From NCBI RefSeq assembly GCF_000719345.1, contig NZ_JOFX01000016.1, positions 1 to 64,000 on the forward strand: a stretch of DNA of 64,000 bases, given 5' to 3'. Made by a program: the position numbers and the translations under genes. The notes beneath the pieces are model-generated. The model had not been told where the DNA came from. It saw nothing but the letters and a program-made list of their open reading frames with translations, and searched no databases. Positions 28,650-41,318 of the stretch are shown here, in pieces. How positions within the stretch are numbered: the first letter of the stretch is position 1; each line of letters opens with the position of its first letter. The DNA is from Streptomyces sp. NRRL F-2664 (GTDB taxonomy: Bacteria > Actinomycetota > Actinomycetes > Streptomycetales > Streptomycetaceae).

Positions 28650-29057
28650 GTGGCTACAGTCGAGCTCACCAAGGAAAACTTCGACCAGACGGTCAGCGAG
28701 AACCCGTTCGTCCTGATCGACTTCTGGGCGGGCTGGTGCCGGCCGTGCCTGCAGTTCGCACCGGTCTACGAACGGGCCTCCGAGGCCCACCCCGACCTGG
28801 TCTTCGCCAAGGTGGACACCGAGGCCGAGCAGGAGCTGGCCGGCGCCTTCCAGATCACCTCGATCCCGACGCTGATGATCGTCCGGGACCAGGTGGCCAT
28901 CTTCGCCCAGCCCGGCGCCCTGCCCGAGGCGGCCCTGAGCGACCTCATCGGGCAGGCCCGCGCCCTCGACATGGACGAGGTGCGCGCCAAGATCGCCGCC
29001 TCCCAGCCGGGTGCGCAGGGTCCCGGCGGTCCGGCGTCCGGCACGCCGGAGGCCTGA
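28650..29057 (+). CDS. Thioredoxin with CRPC active site
   Basis: 135 residues from GTG 28650, with AGGAGGT nine bases before. A thioredoxin fold: VLIDFWAGWCRPC (Cys30 and Cys33), FAKVDTEAEQELAGAFQI, then the cis-Pro loop SIPTLMIV. The active site is Cys-Arg-Pro-Cys, not the usual Cys-Gly-Pro-Cys, which would be expected to shift its redox potential. A Gly/Pro/Ala tail of about 20 residues follows. A flavin disulfide oxidoreductase gene starts 42 bases downstream and may be its partner. Confidence 0.9.
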   Translation: MATVELTKENFDQTVSENPFVLIDFWAGWCRPCLQFAPVYERASEAHPDLVFAKVDTEAEQELAGAFQITSIPTLMIVRDQVAIFAQPGALPEAALSDLIGQARALDMDEVRAKIAASQPGAQGPGGPASGTPEA

Positions 29058-29098
29058 GTGCGTGACGCGGCCGTCGATCACCGGTGAGACTGGCCCGT

Positions 29099-30526
29099 AT
29101 GACTGAATCCGTGGAGTACGACGTCGTGGTGCTCGGCGGGGGACCGGCCGGCGAGAACATCGTCGACCGGACCCGTGCCGCCGGGCTCACCACGGCGCTG
29201 GTGGAGAGCGAACTGGTCGGCGGCGAGTGCTCGTACTGGGCGTGCATCCCCAGCAAGGCGCTGCTGCGGCCGGTGCTGGCGCGGGCCGACGCCCGCCGCG
29301 TGCCGGGCCTGGCGGGCGCCGTCGCGGGCCCGCTGGACGCCGCCGCGGTGTACGCGCACCGCGACTACTGGGTGGGCGACTGGAAGGACCAGGGCCAGAT
29401 CGACTGGCTCGACTCCGTCGGCGCCGACGTGCACCGCGGGCACGGCCGCCTGTGCGGGGTCCGCCAGGTGGCCGTCACCGGCCCGGAGGGCGAGCACCTG
29501 GTGCTGTCGGCCCGGCACGCGGTGGTGGTCGCCACCGGGACCCGCGCGGTGATCCCCGACCTGCCCGGCATCGCCGACGCCCGCCCCTGGACCAGCCGGG
29601 AGGCGACCTCGGCGCGGCAGGCCCCGGGCCGGCTGGTCGTCGTGGGCGGTTCCGTGGTGGCGTGCGAGATGGCCACCGCCTGGCAGGCGCTGGGTTCGCA
29701 GGTGACCGTCCTGGTCCGGGGCGCGGGGCTGCTGCCGCGGATGGAGCCCTTCGCGGGGGAGCTCGTCGCCGACGCCCTGCGCGAGGCCGGAGCGGTGGTC
29801 CGTACGGGGGTGGCCGTCGAGTCGGTCGTCCGCGACGGCCCCACCTCACCCGTCCGCGTGGTGCTGGAGGGCGGCGAGGTCGTCGAGGGCGACGAACTGC
29901 TGATGGCCACGGGCCGGGCGCCGCGGACCGAGGACATCGGGCTGGACAGCGTCGGCCTGGCGCCGGGCGGCTGGATCGGGGTCGACGAGACCTGCCGGGT
30001 GCCCGGCTTCGACTGGCTGTACGCCGTCGGTGACGTCAACCACCGTGCCCTGCTCACCCACCAGGGCAAGTACCAGGCCCGTATCGCGGGCGCAGCCATC
30101 GCCGCCCGCGCCGCCGGCACCCCGCTGGACACCGGTCCGTGGGGCGCCCATGCGGCGACGGCCGACACCCGCGCCCTCCCGCAGGCCGTCTTCACCGACC
30201 CGGAGGCAGCCGCCGTGGGTCTGACCCTGGCGGAGGCGGAACAGGCCGGCCACCGGGTCCGCGCTGTCGACTACGACCTGTCGAGGGTGTCCGGCGCCGG
30301 GCTCTACGCCGACGGCTACCGCGGGCGGGCCCGGATGATCGTGGACCTCGACCGCGAGGTCCTGCTGGGGGCGACCTTCGTGGGCCCGGGCGCCGCCGAG
30401 CTGGTGCACGCGGCCACCGTTGCCGTCGCGGGAGAGGTCCCGATCGCGCGCCTGTGGCACGCCGTACCGGCCTTCCCGACCGTCAGCGAGGTCTGGCTGC
30501 GCCTGCTGGAGACCTACCGCGGCTGA
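29099..30526 (+). CDS. FAD-dependent pyridine nucleotide-disulfide oxidoreductase
   Basis: 475 residues from ATG 29099 (GTG 29084 also possible). FAD motif VVVLGGGPAGENIV, redox-active pair Cys44 and Cys49 in GGECSYWACIPSKALLRP, NAD(P) motif LVVVGGSVVACEMA, second FAD motif LYAVGDVNHRALLTHQGKYQ, and a dimerisation domain with HAVPAFPTVSE in place of the His-Pro-Glu end motif (HAHPTxSE). It belongs with dihydrolipoamide dehydrogenase/mercuric reductase-like enzymes; the altered WAC pair and end motif argue against true Lpd. Probably co-transcribed with the CRPC thioredoxin. Confidence 0.88.
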   Translation: MTESVEYDVVVLGGGPAGENIVDRTRAAGLTTALVESELVGGECSYWACIPSKALLRPVLARADARRVPGLAGAVAGPLDAAAVYAHRDYWVGDWKDQGQIDWLDSVGADVHRGHGRLCGVRQVAVTGPEGEHLVLSARHAVVVATGTRAVIPDLPGIADARPWTSREATSARQAPGRLVVVGGSVVACEMATAWQALGSQVTVLVRGAGLLPRMEPFAGELVADALREAGAVVRTGVAVESVVRDGPTSPVRVVLEGGEVVEGDELLMATGRAPRTEDIGLDSVGLAPGGWIGVDETCRVPGFDWLYAVGDVNHRALLTHQGKYQARIAGAAIAARAAGTPLDTGPWGAHAATADTRALPQAVFTDPEAAAVGLTLAEAEQAGHRVRAVDYDLSRVSGAGLYADGYRGRARMIVDLDREVLLGATFVGPGAAELVHAATVAVAGEVPIARLWHAVPAFPTVSEVWLRLLETYRG

Positions 30527-30570
30527 GGCGGGCCGGCGGGGCCGGGGCGGGGACGCGCGGGCGACGGGTC

Positions 30571-30588
30571 GTCACGTGGCGTCACGTG
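30571..30588. repeat. Tandem GTCACGTG pair
   Basis: Two copies of GTCACGTG, each holding the CACGTG palindrome, are spaced exactly ten bases apart in a gap between two convergent genes. One helical turn of spacing is typical of protein sites, but the place is not a promoter. Confidence 0.4.
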
Positions 30589-30659
30589 CGGTGGCGCTTG
30601 ATCGAAGGTACGGGCGCCGGGCGTCGCCCCTCCCGTGCTCGACGACGGCGGCCGGCGGC

Positions 30660-30971
30660 CTACTGCGCAGTGGTCGTGGACCGCTGATAGCTGCTGCCGT
30701 CCCGGGTCCGCACGAGCAGCCCCGAGGTGATCAGGTAGCGCCGCAGCGCCGGGCAGTCGTCGTGCACGGTCCGCAGCGCCTCGTTGACCTGGGGCTCGGT
30801 GTAGGTGCGTGCCACCTCGAACAGGGTCTCGGCGAGATGGAGGAGCAGCTGCTCCCGCCGGGCGGCCCGGCGCGGGATCGCGGTGAGGCGGCCGCCGGAG
30901 AAGAGGTCGGAGACGTCCCGGCGGGCCGTGCGCGGGACAGACTGCTGCGGTGGTTCGGTGCTCTGCGCCAT
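30660..30971 (-). CDS. DUF2087 domain protein
   Basis: 103 residues from ATG 30971. The C-terminal ~65 residues fit DUF2087 (HLAETLFEVARTYTEPQVNE, DDCPALRRYLITSGLLVRTR, GSSYQR), a small winged-helix-like domain often found alone or after transcription factor domains. No signal or membrane segment. Possibly a DNA-binding regulator; target unknown. Confidence 0.82.
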   Translation of the reverse strand: MAQSTEPPQQSVPRTARRDVSDLFSGGRLTAIPRRAARREQLLLHLAETLFEVARTYTEPQVNEALRTVHDDCPALRRYLITSGLLVRTRDGSSYQRSTTTAQ

Positions 30972-31059
30972 GGCAGGGAGCCTCTCGCGGCCCAGCCGGT
31001 CCGGCAACGCAATTTACCGTCCACCCGCCCTCCGGGTGCGGAGCCGTCAGGCGGCGGGG

Positions 31060-31091
31060 CCCGCCCGCCCGGACGACTCCGGGCGGACGGG
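31060..31091. terminator. Hairpin after the DUF6230 operon
   Basis: A 13-bp stem with one mismatch (CCCGCCCGCCCGG against CCGGGCGGACGGG) and loop ACGACT, 50 bases beyond the end of the secreted-protein gene. Confidence 0.5.
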
Positions 31092-31140
31092 CCGGGCTGC
31101 GCACGTACGCTGCGTGGGAGGACGGGCCGGCCGGTCGGGC

Positions 31141-32938
<1,798 letters not shown>

Positions 32939-32986
32939 GGGATCGTCCCTTGTTCTCGGCTGTGCACCGTTGTTACCGACGAGTTG

Positions 32987-33015
32987 AATGTAAGAGTGCC
33001 AATGGCGGTTGGCAA
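32987..33015 (-). promoter_or_regulatory. Promoter of the DUF6230 operon with inverted repeat
   Basis: On the minus strand TTGCCA (33015-33010) and TACATT (32992-32987) are 17 bases apart, the ideal vegetative spacing. GCCAA (32998-33002) and TTGGC (33009-33013) form an inverted repeat across the -35 and spacer, where a regulator such as the neighbouring MerR protein could bind. Confidence 0.6.
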
Positions 33016-33046
33016 GGTTGTGCGAGTGCGCCCTTTGAGCCGACTC

Positions 33047-33814
33047 CTACTGCTCCGTACGCAGCAGTTCGGCGACCTCGGCGTCCACCCGCCGGGCCAT
33101 CGCGCGCGAGAACTCCGTGGCCACGACCTCGCCGGCGACCGGCCGCAGGGCCCGCACGGCTGCCGTGATGTGCTGGAGCTGACCGGCCGAAAGCAGCTCC
33201 AGCCCGTCCGCGCCGATCACGTGCCTCCGGAACAGTCCGACGAACCGGTCCGCCAGCGCGGCGGCCTGCGCCTGCACGAACTCCCCGGCGTCCAGGATCT
33301 CCGCCAGCGGCACCCCCTGCCGCACCAGCGCCAGTGTCGCCTCCAGCAACCGCCGGCTCGGGTAGGTGACCAGGTCCCCGTCGACCGTGACGTATCCCAA
33401 CTCCGCCGCCCGCCGGGTGTCCTCGGCGGTGGCAGTGGGGCCGAACAGCTCGCGCAGCGCGGCCCGGGTCAGCGTCACCGGCTCCTCCTGCACCCAGTCC
33501 CGGGTCATCTCCCGTTCCAGGCCCAGCAGTTGGGGCAGGCCGCCGCCGTCCTCCCAGGCGCTCAGCAGCTCCCCGATGCCGTTGACCGTGTAACCGCGCC
33601 CCAGCAGGTCGCTGATCAGGCGCAGCCGGGTCAGGTGGTCGTCCGAGTACCAGGCGATCCGGCCCTCCCGGCGCGGCGGCGGGAGCAACCCGCGCTCCTG
33701 GTAGTAGCGCAGGTTGCGCACCTTGACGCCGGCCGCCCGGGCCACTTCCTCCCGGCGGTAGCGCCCGCCGCCGCCCGCCTCGTCACTGCCTGCGTCCCGC
33801 ACCTGGCTGCTCAC
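33047..33814 (-). CDS. MerR-family transcriptional regulator
   Basis: 255 residues from the start at 33814. The MerR HTH is at residues 18-85 (YRREEVARAAGVKVRNLRYY, QERGLLPPPRREGRIAWY). The long C-terminal part (about 170 residues) has no conserved Cys for metal and is helical, so it probably binds another ligand. It is read in the same direction as, and just upstream of, the DUF6230 operon, whose promoter has a dyad; control of that operon is a reasonable guess. Confidence 0.88.
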   Translation of the reverse strand: MSSQVRDAGSDEAGGGGRYRREEVARAAGVKVRNLRYYQERGLLPPPRREGRIAWYSDDHLTRLRLISDLLGRGYTVNGIGELLSAWEDGGGLPQLLGLEREMTRDWVQEEPVTLTRAALRELFGPTATAEDTRRAAELGYVTVDGDLVTYPSRRLLEATLALVRQGVPLAEILDAGEFVQAQAAALADRFVGLFRRHVIGADGLELLSAGQLQHITAAVRALRPVAGEVVATEFSRAMARRVDAEVAELLRTEQ

Positions 33815-33856
33815 GCGCCAGAGTGTAGGACGTACCGGCAGGTCACATAGGGCGGG

Positions 33857-35062
33857 TCAGTCAGGGCGGTGCCCCCGCGGACGGTCCTCCTTGACCGCCC
33901 GCAGGACCACGAACTTCGGTTCGCTGGCCACGACTTCGCTGTTGCCGAAGAGCCGGCGCAGGTGCGTGTGATAGCCCATGTGCCGGTTGGCGACGACCCA
34001 CAGCTCGCCGCGCGGCCGCAGCGCCTTGCGCGACTGGGCGAACATGCGCAGCGCCGTCGCGTCCGACGTCGCCTGGTGGGAGTGGAAGGGCGGGTTGCAC
34101 AGGATCAGGTCGACCGAGCCCGGGTCGAGCATGGCGACGCCGTCGCCCACGAGGAAGTCGGCCCGCTCCCGCTCGCGGTGCACATTGGCACGGAACGTGG
34201 CCTTGGCCGAGGCGATCGCCTGGTACGACTCGTCGGTGAACACGACCTCGGCCCGCGGGTCGGCGACGGCGACGGCGGTGCCGACGATGCCGTTGCCGCA
34301 GCCCAGGTCCACGACCCGGGCGCCGTTCGTGTTGGTCGGGATGCTCTGCAGGAAGAAGCGGGTGCCGATGTCGAGCCGGTCCGCGCAGAAGATGCCCGCG
34401 TGGTTGACGGCGGTCAGCCCGGCGCCCGAGCCCGCGTCCTGGTCCAGCTTGTACGTCACCGGCCACGGGTCGTCGCCGCGGGTCCCGCCGGCGGCGGCGG
34501 GCGTGCAGAAGATCAGCCGGGCCTTCTTCTCGGCGAGCGAGGTCCTGGTCGGGCCGAGGATCCGCTCGAAGAGGTTCAGCGTGGAGGTGTGGATCTCCTT
34601 GACCATTCCCGTGCCCACGATCACGGTGCCCGCGTGCACGTGCGGGGCCAGCCGGTACAGCTGGTCCTCCAGCAGGGCCAGGCTCTTGGGCACCCGGACC
34701 AGGAGTACGTCGATCCGCTCGGGCGGCGGGTCCTGCGTGGTCAGCAGCCGCACCGTGGACTTGGCGGTGCCGATCCCGGCCCGGTCGAGGTTGGCGGCGG
34801 TACTGGCCCGGGACAGGTACGAGTCGGTGATCTGCGTCGGGCGGAACGCGGCCAGTGCCGTCGTCAGCGCCCCCCAGCGGTCACCGAGGACGGTGATCTG
34901 CCCGGCGCCGGCCAGGTCCACCGGACCGCGTTCCCCCGTACCGGAGGCGAGGTGGCGCAGCAGGTACTCGTCGGCGGCGTCCCAGGCGCGGAGCCGGTCG
35001 CGCGGGTCCTCCGGGAAGCGGGAGAGCTCGTAGGAGCCGAAAGGCGTGGTCAGACGGTTCAT
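33857..35062 (-). CDS. rlmG: rRNA guanine-N2 methyltransferase, RlmG/RsmC type
   Basis: 401 residues from ATG 35062. Two tandem methyltransferase-like halves: a degenerate N-terminal half and a catalytic C-terminal half with VVDLGCGNGIVG, VVFTDES and the NPPF motif (ILCNPPFHSHQ). This layout is that of RlmG (23S rRNA G1835) and RsmC (16S G1207). Which rRNA base is modified in this organism cannot be told. Confidence 0.82.
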   Translation of the reverse strand: MNRLTTPFGSYELSRFPEDPRDRLRAWDAADEYLLRHLASGTGERGPVDLAGAGQITVLGDRWGALTTALAAFRPTQITDSYLSRASTAANLDRAGIGTAKSTVRLLTTQDPPPERIDVLLVRVPKSLALLEDQLYRLAPHVHAGTVIVGTGMVKEIHTSTLNLFERILGPTRTSLAEKKARLIFCTPAAAGGTRGDDPWPVTYKLDQDAGSGAGLTAVNHAGIFCADRLDIGTRFFLQSIPTNTNGARVVDLGCGNGIVGTAVAVADPRAEVVFTDESYQAIASAKATFRANVHRERERADFLVGDGVAMLDPGSVDLILCNPPFHSHQATSDATALRMFAQSRKALRPRGELWVVANRHMGYHTHLRRLFGNSEVVASEPKFVVLRAVKEDRPRGHRPD

Positions 35063-35234
35063 CGTGCCCCCAGGCTAACCGAGGCGGCGCCCCGGCCCCG
35101 CACGCACGGGCCGCAGGCGCCCGGCGCGGGCCCGCTTCAGGGGCGCCGCCCGACGCCGGGGCCACCGGGTGCGGGTCCGCGCGGGCGGGGCGCTACTGCG
35201 TGACGGCCCTCGCGGGCGGGCCGGGGGTCCCCTG

Positions 35235-35591
35235 TCAGGGCTGCTCGGGGAACTCGCCGGCCATGGCCGCGGCCATCCGCAGGTAGGGGCGGGCCTCGGC
35301 GCCGCGCCCCATCCGCTCCAGGGTGCGGCCGAGCATGAGCTGCGCGTAGTCCTCCACGGGCCAGCGCTCCAGCACGGAGCGCAGCTCGCGCTCGGCACGG
35401 GACAGCTGCGCGGAGTGGTAGTAGGCGCGGGCCAGCAGCAGCCGCGGAGCCAGCAGCTCGGGGGCCTGGCCCGCCAGCGACTCCAGGATGCGGGCGGCCG
35501 TCGCGTACTCCCGCGCGTCGAAGAAGAGCTGGGCGCGCGCCCAGCGCTCGGCTGCCGTCCCGTGCTCGAAGTACTCCGCCGGCGCGTTCAT
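35235..35591 (-). CDS. Small TPR protein
   Basis: 118 residues from ATG 35591. Two to three tetratricopeptide-like helix pairs (AERWARAQLFFDAREYATAA, LLLARAYYHSAQLSRAEREL, QLMLGRTLERMGRGAEARPY). No signal or membrane part, so a cytosolic protein-binding module. Divergent from the pirin gene across about 104 bases. Partner unknown. Confidence 0.82.
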   Translation of the reverse strand: MNAPAEYFEHGTAAERWARAQLFFDAREYATAARILESLAGQAPELLAPRLLLARAYYHSAQLSRAERELRSVLERWPVEDYAQLMLGRTLERMGRGAEARPYLRMAAAMAGEFPEQP

Positions 35592-35683
35592 CGCGTCCCT
35601 TCCGCCGTTCAGGTGGTTCGTCCGACGCCTCCAACACGCGGGGCCACCGGAACATTCCGCTCAACAAGGCGCTCCCGCGGGGC

Positions 35684-35689
35684 TAGGTT
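35684..35689 (+). promoter_or_regulatory. -10 box of a probable leaderless pirin promoter
   Basis: TAGGTT ends six bases before ATG 35696. No ribosome-binding site is present between them, in line with a leaderless transcript. The -35 is not convincing. Confidence 0.45.
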
Positions 35690-35695
35690 GTGCGC

Positions 35696-36661
35696 ATGAG
35701 CAATCTCGATCGCCAGCCCGCTCTCTCCGTCTGCGGCGGCCGTGGTTTCGTCGTGGCCGAGCCGGTGCGCGAGCTCCTCAGCCCGCGCACGGTCAAGCTC
35801 GGGGAGTCCACCGAGGTCCGCCGACTCCTGCCGAACCTGGGCCGCCGCATGGTGGGCGCCTGGTGCTTCGTGGACCACTACGGCCCGGACGACATCGCCG
35901 ACGAGCCGGGCATGCAGGTCGCGCCCCACCCGCACTCCGGACTCCAGACGGTGAGCTGGCTCCACGAGGGCGAGGTGCTGCACCGCGACAGCGTCGGCAG
36001 CCTGGAGACCATCCGCCCGCGCGAGCTGGGCCTGATGACCTCCGGCCGCGGCATCAGCCACTCCGAGGAGAGCCCGCGCCCGCACGCGCGCCTCCTGCAC
36101 GGCGCCCAGCTGTGGGTGGCCCTGCCCGACGCCCACCGGAACGTGGAACCGCACTTCCAGCACCACGCTGACCTGCCGCAGGTGACGGCTCCCGGCGTGA
36201 CCGCGACGGTCATCCTCGGCACCCTGGACACGGCGACCTCGCCCGGCACGGCGTACACCCCGATCGTGGGCGCCGACCTGGCCCTGGCGGCGGGCGCGCA
36301 GACCCGCCTCCCGCTGGACCCGGACTTCGAGTACGCCGTCCTGTCCATGTCGGGCGAAGCCCACGTCGACGGCGTCCCGCTCCTCCCGGGCTCGATGCTC
36401 TACCTCGGCTGCGGCCGCACGGAACTCCCCCTGCGCGCGGTCTCGGACGCGGGCCTGATGCTCCTGGGCGGCGAACCGTTCGAGGAGGAGATCGTGATGT
36501 TCTGGAACTGGATCGGCCGGTCCCACGACGAGATCGCGCAGGCCCGCGAGGACTGGATGAACGGCACCCGCTACGGCGAGGTCAAGGGCTACGACGGCCC
36601 CCCGATCCCCGCCCCGGAACTGCCCCCGACTCACCTGAAGCCGCGGGGTCGCGTGCGCTGA
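35696..36661 (+). CDS. Pirin family protein
   Basis: 321 residues from ATG 35696 (GTG 35690 is closer to the -10 and less likely). Bicupin of the pirin family: metal ligands in APHPHSGLQTVSWLHEGEV and the GRGISHSEES region, then LHGAQLWVALP. Pirins are iron-binding proteins, some with quercetinase activity, others acting as regulators. The C-terminal region (FWNWIGRSHDEIAQAREDWM) is typical of bacterial members. Stand-alone gene; substrate unknown. Confidence 0.93.
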   Translation: MSNLDRQPALSVCGGRGFVVAEPVRELLSPRTVKLGESTEVRRLLPNLGRRMVGAWCFVDHYGPDDIADEPGMQVAPHPHSGLQTVSWLHEGEVLHRDSVGSLETIRPRELGLMTSGRGISHSEESPRPHARLLHGAQLWVALPDAHRNVEPHFQHHADLPQVTAPGVTATVILGTLDTATSPGTAYTPIVGADLALAAGAQTRLPLDPDFEYAVLSMSGEAHVDGVPLLPGSMLYLGCGRTELPLRAVSDAGLMLLGGEPFEEEIVMFWNWIGRSHDEIAQAREDWMNGTRYGEVKGYDGPPIPAPELPPTHLKPRGRVR

Positions 36662-36700
36662 CCTGCCGGTTTGTTCAGCGATGCGCCGGGGGCGCGGGCT

Positions 36701-36730
36701 TTGGTCGCACACCTTTGCGGACGCTAGGGT
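36701..36730 (+). promoter_or_regulatory. Promoter of the ECF sigma fusion gene
   Basis: TTGGTC (36701-36706) and TAGGGT (36725-36730), spacing 18, end eight bases before GTG 36739. There is no Shine-Dalgarno, so the message is probably leaderless. The boxes look like a main-sigma promoter rather than an ECF one. Confidence 0.5.
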
Positions 36731-36738
36731 CTGACGCC

Positions 36739-38310
36739 GTGACGAGGATTGTGGGGATGGGGCTCACGGACGCGGACTGTGCGGGGCTGGTTGTCGCGGC
36801 GCAGGCCGGGGATGCCCGGGCGCGCGAAGAGCTGATCGGCGCCCACCTGCCGTTGATCTACAACATCGTCCGACGAGCCCTGAGCGGACATGCCGACGTC
36901 GACGACATCGTCCAGGAGACGCTGCTGCGCGTGGTGCGCGATCTGCCTGCCCTGCGCGCCCCCGACAGCTTCCGCTCCTGGCTGGTGTCGATCACGCTCC
37001 GCCAGATACAGACCCACTGGCAGCGGCAGCGTGCGCTCACCGGCCGGACCGCGGTCATCGACGAGGCACTCCACATACCGGACGCCGGCCCCGAACCCGA
37101 GGACGCGGCGATCCTGCGTCTGCGTGTGTCGGACGAGCGCCGTCGGATCGCCGAAGCCGGTCGGTGGCTCGACCCGGACCACCGGGTGCTGCTCTCGCTG
37201 TGGTGGCAGGAGCGCGCCGGACTGCTGAGCCGTGAGGACGTCGCCGCCGCGACGGGCCTCACTGTCGCCCACGCCGGAGTGCGCCTGCAGCGCATGCGCG
37301 AGCAGCTGGAGCTGAGCCGGACGATCGTCGCCGCGCTGGCGGCCGACCCGCGCTGCCCGCAGCTGGGGGAGACCGTCGCCGGATGGGACGGTCTGCGTAC
37401 CTCGGTGTGGCGGAAACGCATCGCGCGGCACACCCGCGACTGCCCGGCCTGCACGGCGACGACGGCGAACCGGGTCCCCGCTGAGCTGCTGCTCCTCAGC
37501 CTCGCGCCCCTGGCCGTCCCGGCCGGACTCGTCGCCACTCTGACCGCCAAGGGCCTGCTGTCGGGTTCGGCTGCGAGCGCTGCCGGGCCGGCCATGGTCC
37601 CCGTTGCCGCCGCCGCGGCGGCGAAGGGTGGCAGTCTGCACGGCGCGATGACCGGCACCCTCCACGCGGTGACCGCTCATCCCCTGGCAGGCCTCGCCGC
37701 CGGCGCGGTGCTCATCGCCGGGGCCGCCACCTACGCGGCCTGGCCGGAACCGGCGCCCCCGGCGCCCGGCGTCACCGCCGCTCCTACGGTCGGCCATCCC
37801 ACGCCGGTCCCGTCGGGCACCCCCACGTCGGCCGGACCGCCGTCGGCGAGTCCGTCCGCCGCAGCAGCAGGCACAGTGGGTCTGGGCGCACAATCACTGG
37901 AGTCAGCGGACCAACCGGGCCTCTACCTGACGTATTCCGGCGACTTCGCGACGCTGGACCGGGTCTCCGCCTCCAGCAGCAAGCAGGCACGGCAGCGCGT
38001 CACCTTCACGGTGGTCCCGGGGCTCGCCGACACACGGTGCGTCACCTTCCGTGCAGCCGACGGCCGTTACCTGCGGCACCACTACCTGCGGCTGCGGCTG
38101 AGCACCGACGACGGCAGCGAACTGTTCCGGAAGGACGCCACCTTCTGTCCGCGCGCCGGGGCGGTCGCCGGGTCGGTGACCCTGGAATCGCACAACTACC
38201 CGGGGTCGGTCCTTCGCCACCGCGACGGCGGCATCTGGCTCGACGGCTCCGACGGCACCCGGGCCTTCGCCGGCCAGGCCTCCTTCGTCGTCCGCAAGGC
38301 CTGGTCCTGA
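36739..38310 (+). CDS. ECF sigma factor fused to membrane helix and AbfB sugar-binding domain
   Basis: 523 residues from GTG 36739. Sigma region 2 lies at about 35-100 (VDDIVQETLLRVVRDLPALR, SFRSWLVSITLRQIQTHWQR) and region 4 at about 165-195. A zinc-anti-sigma-like motif follows, His231-x3-Cys235-x2-Cys238 (RHTRDCPACT). One or two hydrophobic stretches come next (about 250-275, and a clear helix at 315-335), then a Pro/Ser/Thr linker and a C-terminal domain (about 384-523) with the AbfB beta-trefoil pattern (SLESADQPGLYLTYSGD, GRYLRHHYLRLRLSTDDG, SVTLESHNYPGSVLRHRDG). The N-terminus should be cytoplasmic and the AbfB part outside. Xylanase/arabinofuranosidase and xyloglucanase genes follow. 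It resembles the ECF groups with carbohydrate-binding extensions (ECF53-like). Confidence 0.88.
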   Translation: MTRIVGMGLTDADCAGLVVAAQAGDARAREELIGAHLPLIYNIVRRALSGHADVDDIVQETLLRVVRDLPALRAPDSFRSWLVSITLRQIQTHWQRQRALTGRTAVIDEALHIPDAGPEPEDAAILRLRVSDERRRIAEAGRWLDPDHRVLLSLWWQERAGLLSREDVAAATGLTVAHAGVRLQRMREQLELSRTIVAALAADPRCPQLGETVAGWDGLRTSVWRKRIARHTRDCPACTATTANRVPAELLLLSLAPLAVPAGLVATLTAKGLLSGSAASAAGPAMVPVAAAAAAKGGSLHGAMTGTLHAVTAHPLAGLAAGAVLIAGAATYAAWPEPAPPAPGVTAAPTVGHPTPVPSGTPTSAGPPSASPSAAAAGTVGLGAQSLESADQPGLYLTYSGDFATLDRVSASSSKQARQRVTFTVVPGLADTRCVTFRAADGRYLRHHYLRLRLSTDDGSELFRKDATFCPRAGAVAGSVTLESHNYPGSVLRHRDGGIWLDGSDGTRAFAGQASFVVRKAWS

Positions 38311-41277
<2,967 letters not shown>

Positions 41278-41318
41278 CCTGCCCGATCCACAGACATACG
41301 CAAGGAGAACCACCCCCC

